A stretch of DNA of 64,000 nt. Source: Sphaerolaimus hirsutus. Lineage: Eukaryota > Nematoda > Chromadorea > Monhysterida > Sphaerolaimidae. Below the pieces are notes generated by a model. It saw only the letters and a list, made by a program, of their open reading frames with translations, was not told the DNA's origin and did no database searches. The stretch covers positions 2,732,529 to 2,796,528 of the forward strand of contig OZ038451.1 of assembly GCA_964036195.1 (NCBI GenBank), read 5' to 3'. The position numbers and the translations under genes are program-made. Of the stretch, positions 56,001-64,000 are shown piece by piece (the first letter of the stretch is position 1; the number at the start of each line of letters is the position of its first letter).

Positions 56001-56921
56001 TTGCATGGAATTGCACTGGTCGCAGACATAGAGAAAGCATTTCTGCAGATTAGTCTGCAGGACAGTGACAGAGATGTGACAAGATTTCTGTGGTACAAGG
56101 ATCCCACGAAACCATCCATGGAGGACAACATTCAGATTTACAGATTTGCCAGAGTACCATTTGGTATAATCTGCAGCCCAGCGCTGCTGGCGCTGACAGT
56201 CAGATACCACCTGAATCAAGCTGGCACAGAAAATGCAACATTGATCGATGAAAATCTGTATGTGGATAATTTGATCCTCAGTGTGGAAACAGAGCAGAAA
56301 GCAATCGAATTGTACCAGGAATCCAAAGTGCTGTTCACAGAGGCACAGATGAATCTGAGAGAATGGAACAGCAACAATAAGAGCTTTACTTGGCAATTGG
56401 CAGAGTCAGATGTAGCCAAGGAAATTGTCACAACAGTCCTAGGAATGAAATGGGACACAGAAAGCGACCAGATGTGGCTGAAAACGCCAAAGACAGTTCA
56501 GCAATCACAATTATCAGAAACTGACCAGAAAATCAAACTTCCCACGAAAAGGACAGTTGCAAAGGTGACTGCGGGATGTTTTGATCCAATGGGACTCGTC
56601 AGTCCTGTCCTACTGCCAGCAAAGAGATTTTTGCAAACGTTATGGCATTCAGGACCAAGTGCCAAAGAATGGGACACACCCCTGTCTGAGGAACAGACAG
56701 TAATTTGGCAGCAATTGGAGACAGAATTGCTCAAAGTTGGACAGATCAAGTTCAACAGAAATTTGAATTATCAGAGTGGTGCAGATGCACAACTGCACAT
56801 TTTCGTTGATGCCTCAGCAATGGCATACAGCGCAGCGGCATACATATGCCAGAAAACAGAAAATGACAGCGGCACGTCAAGCCTGCTGTACTCCAGATTG
56901 AGACTAGCTCCAAAGAAGTGA
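53094..56921 (+). CDS. Gag-protease-reverse transcriptase polyprotein, ends inside RNase H
   Basis: The first in-frame ATG (53094, with A at -3 and G at +4) follows a stop at 53058; 1275 codons plus TGA. Residues from that ATG: a Glu/Lys-rich helical gag N-terminus; a DUF1759-like gag core about 174-330 (FTGEIVKFRSWW); three CCHC zinc knuckles at 417-432, 451-464 and 470-483; an aspartic protease with DTGS at 613-616; RT with VADIEKAF (first catalytic Asp 978) and YVDN at 1056-1059; and the start of RNase H with FVDAS (Asp 1239). The family norm at the second RT site is YxDD, so the last Asp is Asn here. The frame stops in the middle of RNase H; the missing half continues at once in the -1 frame. 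Described as an old genomic copy only. Confidence 0.92.
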   Translation: MVSPTGHIRKTLGPAKHRVDNRLAREYAKYDPELFAGATKEEKRTEMRRVIASVKQEGAKLESAMTAVRTQFDAWRDVVKDIDEPDQMEQEQKIYQDSYEEYANMSDLVTQKIAAMNVYIEELQDMIQQLSGSTMYEVNTAFIQQMAAQMALTAQGAAPGASSTNATTAKSVKLQKLEVEQFTGEIVKFRSWWQMFESHIHNRTDLEDISKFSYLRSLLKGSAFGMISGLSVTAENYAPAIAMLKKRYDQPVVVRNTLMNNIMKLRQARNTCQDMRILFDAIERLLQQLESLGESVEHPMLLSQLQQKVPPEVLREIQKEQGTEEALTVEIFRKLFGKQLALSEAVQHAQQTEAPVQQSRQGFGNNPRAQQFNNRFQGNGNRFRGLENPRTSTGSMSVIQNGQSAPQAGFMNPGRPCVFCNDTQQLHFNDKCPKFKTARERRVILSKAERCLRCLQKGHYMNQCQFTRSCFYCKSNRHHTAVCPEKFGDNSNGNAGRQIPAFKTNGQQSGQQSANNGRKSVPMAGRPAQSQQRKATVNCVTVEEAGPEVVEIGTISSTVVTEPNTKQQNMSVNLSVNRNMSMLMTARTVIEASEMDTEMEPEQPPLQIQAFLDTGSQGTYMSEKVAKKLNLKSTGEYHIQVYTFGNEKPHYKVVQQVEFRMRLRNGQKVDMVADVVPTLTTEQVKVPVSEQDEKYLQKYFPDESYFADRIPKEKGTECKFKPDIIVGLNYFWDLMSRNTSTTRLPSGLYVIPSELGLLMGGGQLTSNRNQWTTDGAYPVVVNTIVHQIQREKWYEEAPLSIAPVPNVKDMDRLDTIGIMDQPDLVEDDEAIKQFNESVQRNPDGRYSVKFMYKPNLHELPDNKAMAFKRFRYLTNRLKRDPELLEKIQAIMKAQEEQGVIEKVQEDIMDGRKFHILPHQPVITPEKTTTKVREVYDASAKPPGMPSLNECMYRGPVILPQLVGMLMRFRLHGIALVADIEKAFLQISLQDSDRDVTRFLWYKDPTKPSMEDNIQIYRFARVPFGIICSPALLALTVRYHLNQAGTENATLIDENLYVDNLILSVETEQKAIELYQESKVLFTEAQMNLREWNSNNKSFTWQLAESDVAKEIVTTVLGMKWDTESDQMWLKTPKTVQQSQLSETDQKIKLPTKRTVAKVTAGCFDPMGLVSPVLLPAKRFLQTLWHSGPSAKEWDTPLSEEQTVIWQQLETELLKVGQIKFNRNLNYQSGADAQLHIFVDASAMAYSAAAYICQKTENDSGTSSLLYSRLRLAPKK

Positions 56922-56924
56922 CAA
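56911..56924 (+). other. Frame change between the two retrotransposon frames
   Basis: The first frame ends in TGA at 56919-56921, and the second is open from before 56918, overlapping by four bases in the -1 direction. The residues on both sides are consecutive parts of the RNase H domain. The AAAGAAG string upstream is not a canonical heptanucleotide slip site, and no strong downstream pseudoknot is evident. A one-base loss, an assembly error or programmed slippage would all give this picture. Confidence 0.8.
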
Positions 56925-59900
56925 TTCCACGGCTGGAGTTGTTAGCAATGTTGATCGGCAGCAGAATGTCAAAGTTTATTCACAAAGAGCTCAAGGACGT
57001 CAAATTCAGTCAAACAGTTGTATGGTCAGATTCAACCTGTTGTCTGAAGTGGCTAACAACAGCGAAGCCACTGGCATGTTTTGTCAAGAACAGATTGGAT
57101 GAAATCAAGAAAATTCAGAGTGAGACAGAGAACATGCACATTAGACACATCGCAGGACTGGAGAACCCAGCTGACATGGCCACAAGAGGCATGAATATGT
57201 CAGAGTTGGAAGGCAGTAACCTGTGGTGGAAGGGGCCAGAATGGCTAATGACTGGAGAGTGGCCAGAGCCGAAAGTGGAGCCAGTTACGCCAGAAGTAAT
57301 GGCAGAAATCAAGAAAGAAGAGCTCAAGTTCCCAAAAGCCAGTCCAATTTACCTGGGCGCCACACAGCAAGTGGTCAGTGACCCAGATGCCAGCAATGTG
57401 CAAGCTGATGAAAGCAAGCAAAGCAACCCATTGGGAATTGAGATTCAGAGATTCTCATCACTGACAAAGTTACTGGATTCAACAGTATACGTGATGAGAT
57501 TTGTGCGACAGATGCACAAAAGGCGCAACAGAAATGACAGTCAGAATGGATTGTCAGAAATCATGGAAAGTATCTGTGGTACAATAAAACCACAGGGAAT
57601 TATTAGAATTGAAGAGAGAGAGATTGCGTTGAAATATTGGATCAAAGTGACGCAACAAAATCATTACAAAAGAGTGGCAGAGATTCTAGCAACAGGCCAC
57701 AGCAAAGGCAGCCAGAATGGCAAGAAAACAGCTGCAGACCAACAGTTGATCAAATGGCTCAATGTGCAAATGCATCAGGATGGAATCCTGAAGTGCCACG
57801 GCAGAATGGAGCATACAGACCCGCGGGAGGTCACAGTACCACTTATACTGTTGCCAGCAACGGCTACAGTGACTCAGCTGATCGTCAGAGACCAACATGA
57901 GAAGTTGATGCACGCAGGAGTGCAACACACATTGGCAGCAATCAGACAAAAGTACTGGATTACACAGGGTAGACGGGTGATCTACAATGTGACCAGAACC
58001 TGCCCAACCTGTAAGAAATTGGGAGCGAAGCCGTACCAGCTTCCACCAATGCCAGATTTGCCAGAAACCAGAGTTCAGAGAGCCAGACCGTTCCAGTACA
58101 CGGGCTTGGATTATTTGGGACCAGTTTGGTACAAAGTGGACAAAGATCACAGGAAAATGTGGATCTGTTTGTTCACATGTATGGTGACACGTGCAGTTCA
58201 CCTGGAAAGTGTGCTGGACATGACAGCACAGGAATTCCTGAACGCAGTCAGGAGATTCATCGCCAGGCGTGGAAAGCCTGAAGCAGTGATTTCAGACAAT
58301 GCGACGCAATTCAAATTGACGGAGAAAGTGCTCAGCACAAGCACTGACAAGGCCATCAATACTGGAAAGGAATGGTCAGAAATGGTCAAAAGTGGAGCAG
58401 TACAGACTTACTGCTCACAGCAACAAATCCAGTGGAACATGACTACTCCTATGGCACCATGGCAGGGAGGAGTCTATGAGAGAATGGTGGGCATCACCAA
58501 GAAACATTTCAAGGCAGCTGTGGGGCACAGAATGTTAACCCTGCAAGAATTGTTGACACTTCTGCCAGAAGTTGAGGCGGTAATCAACAGCAGGCCAATC
58601 TCTTACATCTATGGTGATGTGAAGAGCCTCAGAGTGCTGACACCGAAAGACTTCCTGACAGGGGAAGGTCAGATTGGAGCACCACAGTTTGACGCAGACA
58701 AAGATGGAGAATTTGTGCCCAGAATGGATAACGCAGCGAAACTGCAGAAATATTGGGAGACAACCCAGCAAACTTTGGATAAGTTCTGGGACTTGTGGCA
58801 TCAAGAGTATATCCCGAGCTTGAGGGAAAGAACTCAGATGACGCACAAACATGGCAGATTGACAGCGACTCAAGAACCCAAAGTGAATGAAGTTGTGCTG
58901 ATTTATGAAGAAAACATGCCCAGAGGTGCATGGAGGATGGGTCGCATCGAGCAGTTAGAGCCCAGCAAAGATGGACAGATTCGCTCAGCAAAAGTCAGAA
59001 CTGCCAACAGAAATGTGGTCAGCAGACCACTCAATCAATTGTATCCGCTGGAAATCAATTCAAAGACAATGGATATCCCAGAGACAGCAGTGACAGTCAA
59101 AGTGGATTTACTGGACCCAGCAATTGTCCAGAAACATGTCAGAAATCAGAGCTCGAACAGAGACTCTGTACCAAACCCTGCTCAGAGGAACTCAGCATCG
59201 GATAGAGTCCTGAGGAGTGCGACAGGGAAAACCACGGCAACCACCAGCAGTCTGGTGATAGGAATGTTGTGCATGGTATTGATGCTGACAGGTATGTCAG
59301 AGTCAGCAACGCTGAGAAAAGCTGGCAAAGCTTACAGCGAAGTATTTTCCAGAACATACGTTCTAGAAACCTCGACAGTAAGGCCACCATCATTGGCAGC
59401 GCATCATGGATTGCCGCCTTTGCCTTCAGAATGGCCACCAAAATCTGTCAGAGAAATGCAGACTTATGAGAGATTCAAAGATGCAATCAAGGATCATCCT
59501 GTGGAACAGGTGATCAATTCACAAAGCCAGAAGTATCAGATTTGCACCAGTGGAAGGCATGGACATGCGCTTACAGTTCCTGAAGAAGTGCAGTGCCATA
59601 TCCCACCAAGGAATTTTGTCAAGGCAATGAAAGTTACACTTTATGCACAGAGACAGATTCCACAAAAAGAGAAAGCATACAGATGCTACATCAGAATCAA
59701 AGAAATCATCACACACACCAGTTTCTGGGGAGCAAAAGGCATTACAGGCAATTTTGAGAAATACCAACAAGTTGGCGTGGTAGCCTGTAACTATGCAAGA
59801 ATTCACAAGATGTTCAGAGGAACACCTTTGGTGGAAATGGAGCCCAGAGTGTGGACAACCAATCAAACCTTGAATGTGGAGTATACATGGTGTTGTCATG

Positions 59901-61789
59901 ATAAAGAAAATGTCGTCAGTAACTTCTACATGGAAGAAGGAACCGTGGCTTCACTCGATGGAAAGACTGTAATCAGCGACTTGCAAGATTTCAGCCAGTG
60001 CAGAGCCATGATGGGACATTGCAGAGACCATAATTATGGAATCACAGTGTGGGATACAGAGAACTTCAAGCATCAATGTGCATATGAGAGAATTGGCAGA
60101 TTCAAATCAGAAATATCTGGCCAGACAATTATTGTGTCAAAATTGCAAGCAGCATACTCCCACAGCAACAAGACAAAGAGGCCAATTGGCTCAGAATGTG
60201 TTCCGGGAGACACATACTACACCGATCAAGGAGGTGTATTCATCCAGTTTGACAGAAGAGAAGATGTGCCTGTGGAATGGGCAATGCCAGGAAAGATAGT
60301 GGAGGCAAGAGAGTCGACAATCAGTGGAACATTGTATGCCAGATTGGACGACAGAAATTCTAAGTTTCAGTTCCTGCAACATGTGGTCAGAGAGATGACT
60401 CAGGCACAATTTGCGATTGTATGGCATCAGCTATGTCAACTTCGCAAAAACCAGCTGGACATGTTGACTCAGCTTTTCCGCATCGATCCAACATTGGGGA
60501 TTCGAGCCATGCTGGGAAGACAGGATGTTCATGCAGAATGGGCTGGAGAAGCAATTATGTTTTGGGAATGCAAGGAAGTGCAGCCATACATAATTTATCA
60601 GACAGGAAAAGTGGGAGAGACATGCTACAAATACACACCAATGAGATTAGACAAAGATGGGCCCTTGTGGTTCAAGAGCCCAGGCAGCAGAGACTTGGTG
60701 GAGAAATCACCAGAAGAGGACTGCAGCCACACCACACCGCACCTGTACAGAAATGAACATGGACAGTGGAAGTCCGCACATGGAATGGTGCATGTCACAG
60801 AGACGCCGATTGAAATGACATGGAAAGGACAGTGGCAGGCCTTCACGTTTGACGCGCCTCACCTGTTCACCAACATTGTCAACAGAGCGACCAATTTCAT
60901 GGATGTCAGAGGCCAGATTCAGAGACTACAGAATTTGGAGCATGTGCAGAACCAGTTGATCGATTACACAGCAGATATGTCATTGGATCCCAGAGTGATC
61001 AGAAATTCAATAGAGGGCATTGGAGCTGGAATTGGACAGACAGCAGCAGGAATCGGCAAGGCATATGGTCACTATATATCTGGAGTATCAAAAGGGTACA
61101 CTAACTTTATGGGAGGAATGTTGAAAGGACCCTTTCAAGTGATCATCAACACAATCGCAATGCTGCTGGGAATCACAATCCTGATAGCTGGAATCGTAGC
61201 TGCAGGATACCTGTGGTACAATTGGAGAATTGCCACAGGAAAGCCAGTAATTCCACCATGCGTATACACATGCATATGGAAATGCATAGTGTGCCCGTTC
61301 AAATGCATATGGCTATGCTTCAGAGCCATCAGATATACTATCAAGAAATCAACTCAGAAAGAGACCAATTATCCACAGAGGAAAGTGCGCAAGACAGAGT
61401 TGAGACCAGCAATCAAGAGGAGAGCCAGATCCAACTCAACACAGTCCGTCAGATTTGCCAGGAGAGCAGAAACCGAAGACAGAATGGCAAAGTCACTATC
61501 AGCATACGTTCAGCCAGATGAAAGTTCAGCTGATGAAGGACAAGTCAGAGCCAGGAACAGAGACAGTGTTCACATGCCCGATATCCGCAAATTCACCTCA
61601 CGCGAACGCGCAGGAAGCGACACGGGCAACTACCTGCTTCATCATCAGGCTAGGTCGGCGTTGGCATCACCAGCAACCGGACCTGCAACTTCACGTACGC
61701 CCACGACTTCGCGCACGACCACGTTCACCACCGAGGCGACTATGGAAACGCCACTCATCACTTTGGCGCCCACCACCACCAGCATGTGA
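56918..61789 (+). CDS. RNase H end, integrase and envelope-like polyprotein
   Basis: Open for 1623 codons; it starts with GTG at 56918 only as an artefact of the frame change, there being no ATG-led start here. Residues counted from 56918: RNase H remainder with WSDST (Asp 38) and the BEL-type PADMATRG motif; integrase HHCC zinc finger His327, His332, Cys362, Cys365; catalytic triad Asp398, Asp460, Glu521; a DUF5641-like C-terminal domain to about 720. Then comes an envelope-like portion from about 779 with a hydrophobic leader, a Cys-rich ectodomain, a membrane anchor at about 1408-1436 and a 187-residue tail. No stop separates integrase from the envelope-like part, so either a polyprotein is cut or a spliced RNA expresses it. 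Confidence 0.9.
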   Translation: MTIPRLELLAMLIGSRMSKFIHKELKDVKFSQTVVWSDSTCCLKWLTTAKPLACFVKNRLDEIKKIQSETENMHIRHIAGLENPADMATRGMNMSELEGSNLWWKGPEWLMTGEWPEPKVEPVTPEVMAEIKKEELKFPKASPIYLGATQQVVSDPDASNVQADESKQSNPLGIEIQRFSSLTKLLDSTVYVMRFVRQMHKRRNRNDSQNGLSEIMESICGTIKPQGIIRIEEREIALKYWIKVTQQNHYKRVAEILATGHSKGSQNGKKTAADQQLIKWLNVQMHQDGILKCHGRMEHTDPREVTVPLILLPATATVTQLIVRDQHEKLMHAGVQHTLAAIRQKYWITQGRRVIYNVTRTCPTCKKLGAKPYQLPPMPDLPETRVQRARPFQYTGLDYLGPVWYKVDKDHRKMWICLFTCMVTRAVHLESVLDMTAQEFLNAVRRFIARRGKPEAVISDNATQFKLTEKVLSTSTDKAINTGKEWSEMVKSGAVQTYCSQQQIQWNMTTPMAPWQGGVYERMVGITKKHFKAAVGHRMLTLQELLTLLPEVEAVINSRPISYIYGDVKSLRVLTPKDFLTGEGQIGAPQFDADKDGEFVPRMDNAAKLQKYWETTQQTLDKFWDLWHQEYIPSLRERTQMTHKHGRLTATQEPKVNEVVLIYEENMPRGAWRMGRIEQLEPSKDGQIRSAKVRTANRNVVSRPLNQLYPLEINSKTMDIPETAVTVKVDLLDPAIVQKHVRNQSSNRDSVPNPAQRNSASDRVLRSATGKTTATTSSLVIGMLCMVLMLTGMSESATLRKAGKAYSEVFSRTYVLETSTVRPPSLAAHHGLPPLPSEWPPKSVREMQTYERFKDAIKDHPVEQVINSQSQKYQICTSGRHGHALTVPEEVQCHIPPRNFVKAMKVTLYAQRQIPQKEKAYRCYIRIKEIITHTSFWGAKGITGNFEKYQQVGVVACNYARIHKMFRGTPLVEMEPRVWTTNQTLNVEYTWCCHDKENVVSNFYMEEGTVASLDGKTVISDLQDFSQCRAMMGHCRDHNYGITVWDTENFKHQCAYERIGRFKSEISGQTIIVSKLQAAYSHSNKTKRPIGSECVPGDTYYTDQGGVFIQFDRREDVPVEWAMPGKIVEARESTISGTLYARLDDRNSKFQFLQHVVREMTQAQFAIVWHQLCQLRKNQLDMLTQLFRIDPTLGIRAMLGRQDVHAEWAGEAIMFWECKEVQPYIIYQTGKVGETCYKYTPMRLDKDGPLWFKSPGSRDLVEKSPEEDCSHTTPHLYRNEHGQWKSAHGMVHVTETPIEMTWKGQWQAFTFDAPHLFTNIVNRATNFMDVRGQIQRLQNLEHVQNQLIDYTADMSLDPRVIRNSIEGIGAGIGQTAAGIGKAYGHYISGVSKGYTNFMGGMLKGPFQVIINTIAMLLGITILIAGIVAAGYLWYNWRIATGKPVIPPCVYTCIWKCIVCPFKCIWLCFRAIRYTIKKSTQKETNYPQRKVRKTELRPAIKRRARSNSTQSVRFARRAETEDRMAKSLSAYVQPDESSADEGQVRARNRDSVHMPDIRKFTSRERAGSDTGNYLLHHQARSALASPATGPATSRTPTTSRTTTFTTEATMETPLITLAPTTTSM
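59249..61789 (+). other. Envelope-like glycoprotein region of the retrotransposon
   Basis: The hydrophobic stretch LVIGMLCMVLMLTG (779-792 of the second frame) ends in a signal-peptidase-like SESA. About 610 residues follow with many Cys, several N-x-S/T sites and WCC / FWECKE motifs. A Gly-rich amphipathic segment (about 1370-1405) precedes the single membrane anchor at 1408-1436. The tail opens with a ladder of seven Cys at 3-4-residue spacing (positions about 1445-1464), suited to palmitoylation, then a long basic and Thr/Pro-rich end. BEL elements are known to have acquired envelopes from phlebovirus-like and chuvirus-like sources; which class this is cannot be told by eye. No clear furin site is seen. 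Confidence 0.7.
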
Positions 61790-61790
61790 C

Positions 61791-61817
61791 GTTGCTGCAA
61801 CAACGGGGTGCAGCAAC
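61791..61817 (+). other. Hairpin where the polypurine tract is expected
   Basis: GTTGCTGCA and TGCAGCAAC form a perfect 9-bp stem with a 9-base loop (ACAACGGGG), ending 14 bases before the 3' LTR. The remaining bases to the LTR are pyrimidine-rich apart from the last few, so no ordinary purine tract primes plus-strand DNA here. Confidence 0.7.
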
Positions 61818-61831
61818 TCTTCCGCCCGGAG

Positions 61832-63137
61832 TGTGCTGACCGTAGCAAAATGGATGGATAAAGAAATACAGAGAATTGATAATTAGGCTCATATTCGCAC
61901 ATTTACTTATTTGCACTATTTTACTTTTCATGCACTATATTTATTTACCACGCAAAATATATTTCTTGCACTATATTATTTATCCATGGAGAATATTTAA
62001 TTAGGAAAGTGTTTTATAAGTTATCGAAACATTTATGTGGAATATTTAGGTTAAAAGGTCAAATAGGTTATTATTAGGTGTATTAATATGAAATTAGGCT
62101 CATTCAACTCGCCATAATTTTCTGATCATTATTATATATACATTTACATGGTTTACTTGTAAGTTGGGAAAGTCAAACTTGTAAATATTTATGTGCTACG
62201 TATTTACTTAGGCCAGCGTCCTAATAGAGAAATAGTGCCCTGTGCGCAACTAGCATTTACTGTACGTATTTACAAAGCCCTTCGCGTAGGCATAATTGTT
62301 ATAACCCTGCTCATAAGCTATATTATCTTTACTTTGATATTAATTATAATACCCTGCTCAAGCTGAATATTATAAACCCTGCTCAATTACAATACCCATT
62401 TACTCCAAATAAGTCCCAATTTGTTAATTATGAAATATACGTTTTCAGGAAGTGATTATTATTGTTGTGTTGAATATACCATGTTCTATTTACGTCATTA
62501 GGAACATTTGCACCACTATTTATAATTTCCTAACCCTATCATATTAGTTCCAATGTGCGTCAATGTTTTCTGACAAATTGAAGCAAATTAGTAAATCGGC
62601 CGAGTTTGCCGACTTCGCGCCTCTCAAGATTAATAGTTTTTCTATTAGCCCAATTTGTACTTGGTATTTCTTTACCATAAGTATTTGAATGTATACACGC
62701 ATAGAATAAGCCAACTGTTTCGGTCAAATGTATCTTATTGTTATATTTGTGGTTTATTTTGTGCATTTGTATTAGGAAATTACTGTAGCTGTTTTTCTAT
62801 ACATGATTTCCGTGTCTTAGCTACTTTGGAAGTTTTTACTAGAGTCTGCGGACCCCAAGCTACTGAACGAAAATAAGCTAGCGATAGAAACTTCAAATAG
62901 GAAGCTCGCTAGGCTTTGCGCTTTTGTAACACGCTGTATCTGATCGAAATAAAGTACCTGAAACAATTCGAACCCCCTTTTTCAACACACAACTACGAAA
63001 TAAACTCAACTTGGCTGTCGACAAGTGGACGTTCGGCTACAACGGGAAATCAACCACTCTAAAGGCCGTTTCTCACTACGGTCTTGGAGCAGCCGGATTC
63101 AGTGGTAGAAGACGCTGACTTCGGTGGCTTCATCACA
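61832..63137 (+). repeat. 3' LTR
   Basis: Same length (1306 bp) and ends as the 5' LTR, five substitutions found. Polyadenylation signal AATAAA at 62948-62953. Followed directly by the second GGAGG. Confidence 0.95.
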
Positions 63138-63142
63138 GGAGG
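63138..63142. other. 5-bp target site duplication, right (GGAGG)
   Basis: Matches 50555-50559 exactly. Confidence 0.9.
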
Positions 63143-63809
63143 CATTTTAGAGGTCATGTTGTTTACGTAACTTTGAACCTTGGACCCTTCCCTAGTGAAC
63201 TTTGTAAACCAACTTTTTAAGTGTGAAACAAAAAATTGGTTTAAAGTGAAATTTTCGGTCTGACGTTTATGGGACGGGGTCGGTGCCCTACTGAAAAAAT
63301 TTTATGAGCAGAACTAAGGTTCGAATCTGACTCAATTTTTTATCAGGCATGTTCTCACAACCTTTTTTATAATGCAGTTGGGTGGCAAACCTGTTTATGA
63401 CACTTGGGTCATTTTTAAAAAAATGAACAACTGTACATGTAGCAGCGCATACTGTAGTGGGCCGCTGGCAGGCAGCCCCACTGGTGTATTGTAAGGGGGG
63501 TCGTTAGCAAAACATCCCTCAAATTTCAGCTTTATACCAGGCCCACAGCTGGAGATACGACCCGCGAAGTGTAGCCAATCAAGTGGGTGGTGAACTTGTT
63601 TGGGACACCAAAAAAGCTGAAAAAAGTTGTTGTGTATAGGGTAACCCACCCTGCAGTGAGTCGCCCCACCCCCACCCATTGAAGCAGAGTAGGGGGGTGT
63701 TACAACTTTGTATATTCAAAGTTTCAGCTTTATAGCACCCCCATAGGCGGAGATATTACATCCGAAGTGAAATAAAAAATTGGGTGGTGAACTTGTCCGG
63801 GAAGGTGTT

Positions 63810-64000
63810 TATGTGCACTAAAATTTCCCAAACATTTTCCAAATTTTACAAAACAAGTTAATGATGCATAATGACACTGCATCACTCACAAGTTCAACAG
63901 TTTTCAAGTGACTAATCCTGTCAGTTTACAGGAGATATCACACAGTTCCATGTGCTAATGTACCACTTGACAAGCAGATTTCAAGTTCATTTTACATGTT
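63810..64000. other. Unassigned flank
   Basis: AT-rich DNA after the split MITE; nothing recognised before the window ends. Confidence 0.5.

Larger units (their letters stand above)
50560..63137 (+). mobile_element. BEL/Pao LTR retrotransposon with envelope-like gene, 12.6 kb
   Basis: A near-complete proviral copy: TG...CA LTRs of 1306 bp each, GGAGG duplication, primer site abutting the 5' LTR, a gag-protease-RT frame (53094-56921), a second frame (56918-61789) with the end of RNase H, integrase and an envelope-like region. Domain order protease-RT-RNase H-integrase, the DUF1759-type gag, the Pao-type RT/RNase H region and the DUF5641-like integrase tail identify the BEL/Pao group (Belpaoviridae). 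LTR differences seen are five transitions (51209, 51611, 51623, 51771, 51829 against 62481, 62883, 62895, 63043, 63101), about 0.4%, so insertion was recent. The only coding defect seen is the frame change at 56918-56921. Confidence 0.95.
50018..63809. mobile_element. TA-flanked palindromic MITE split by the BEL element
   Basis: AACACCTTCCCGGACAAGTT (50018) and GTCCGGGAAGGTGTT ending 63809 are flanked by TA. Left arm 50018-50559 and right arm 63143-63809 together equal one copy of the 1907-4453 family. The join across the retrotransposon (TTATGGAGG then CATTTTAGAGG) matches the uninterrupted text near 3788-3810. The MITE is therefore the insertion target and is older. Confidence 0.85.

Noticed and set aside
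63318..63335. GGTTCGAATC string resembling a tRNA T-loop
   Set aside because: No matching acceptor or D-arm around it, and it is part of the palindromic MITE arm.

Overview
This is a metazoan (probably invertebrate) nuclear segment of AT-rich, repeat-choked DNA. The evidence is spliced coding sequence with GT-AG introns, a BEL/Pao LTR retrotransposon (a lineage confined to animals), and dozens of small non-autonomous DNA transposons (MITEs/foldbacks). There are no bacterial operons, CRISPR arrays, rRNA or tRNA genes that I can support. I cannot name the species. One 200-base run of N (45019-45218) is an assembly gap.

Layout. 1-25 kb is almost wholly nested foldback and hAT-like elements. Two exon-like pieces with Kelch-repeat character lie at 6.27-6.40 and 8.27-8.41 kb. 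Between 33.66 and 26.71 kb, on the minus strand, I reconstructed a conventional gene whose exons are too short to show up as long open frames. It has eight phase-compatible exons and encodes a 366-residue type II membrane protein of the beta-1,3-glucuronyltransferase family (B3GAT / GlcAT, CAZy GT43). Nearly every one of its introns holds MITEs. 34-50 kb is again nested MITEs, several with perfect 8-bp target duplications. 50.02-63.81 kb is a palindromic TA-flanked MITE split by a nearly intact, young BEL/Pao element (50560-63137).

The BEL/Pao element has 1306-bp LTRs differing at only five positions I could find, a 5-bp target duplication and a tRNA-Ser-like primer site. A gag-protease-RT frame is followed, in the -1 frame, by RNase H-integrase and then a long envelope-like membrane protein fused to the pol frame. 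The frame break falls inside RNase H. The usual polypurine tract is not visible; a 9-bp-stem hairpin sits in its place.

Mobile-element picture. At least four hAT-like families share short termini but carry unrelated interiors. The clearest are families with arrays of GGCGC or GGTGCC units just inside a TAGTGATG terminus. A TA-flanked family with CCGTATTACCTCGAA-type ends supplies more than a dozen copies. Elements are nested up to three deep, and target duplications allow the order of insertion to be read directly. All assignments come from reading the sequence by eye; no database search was run.
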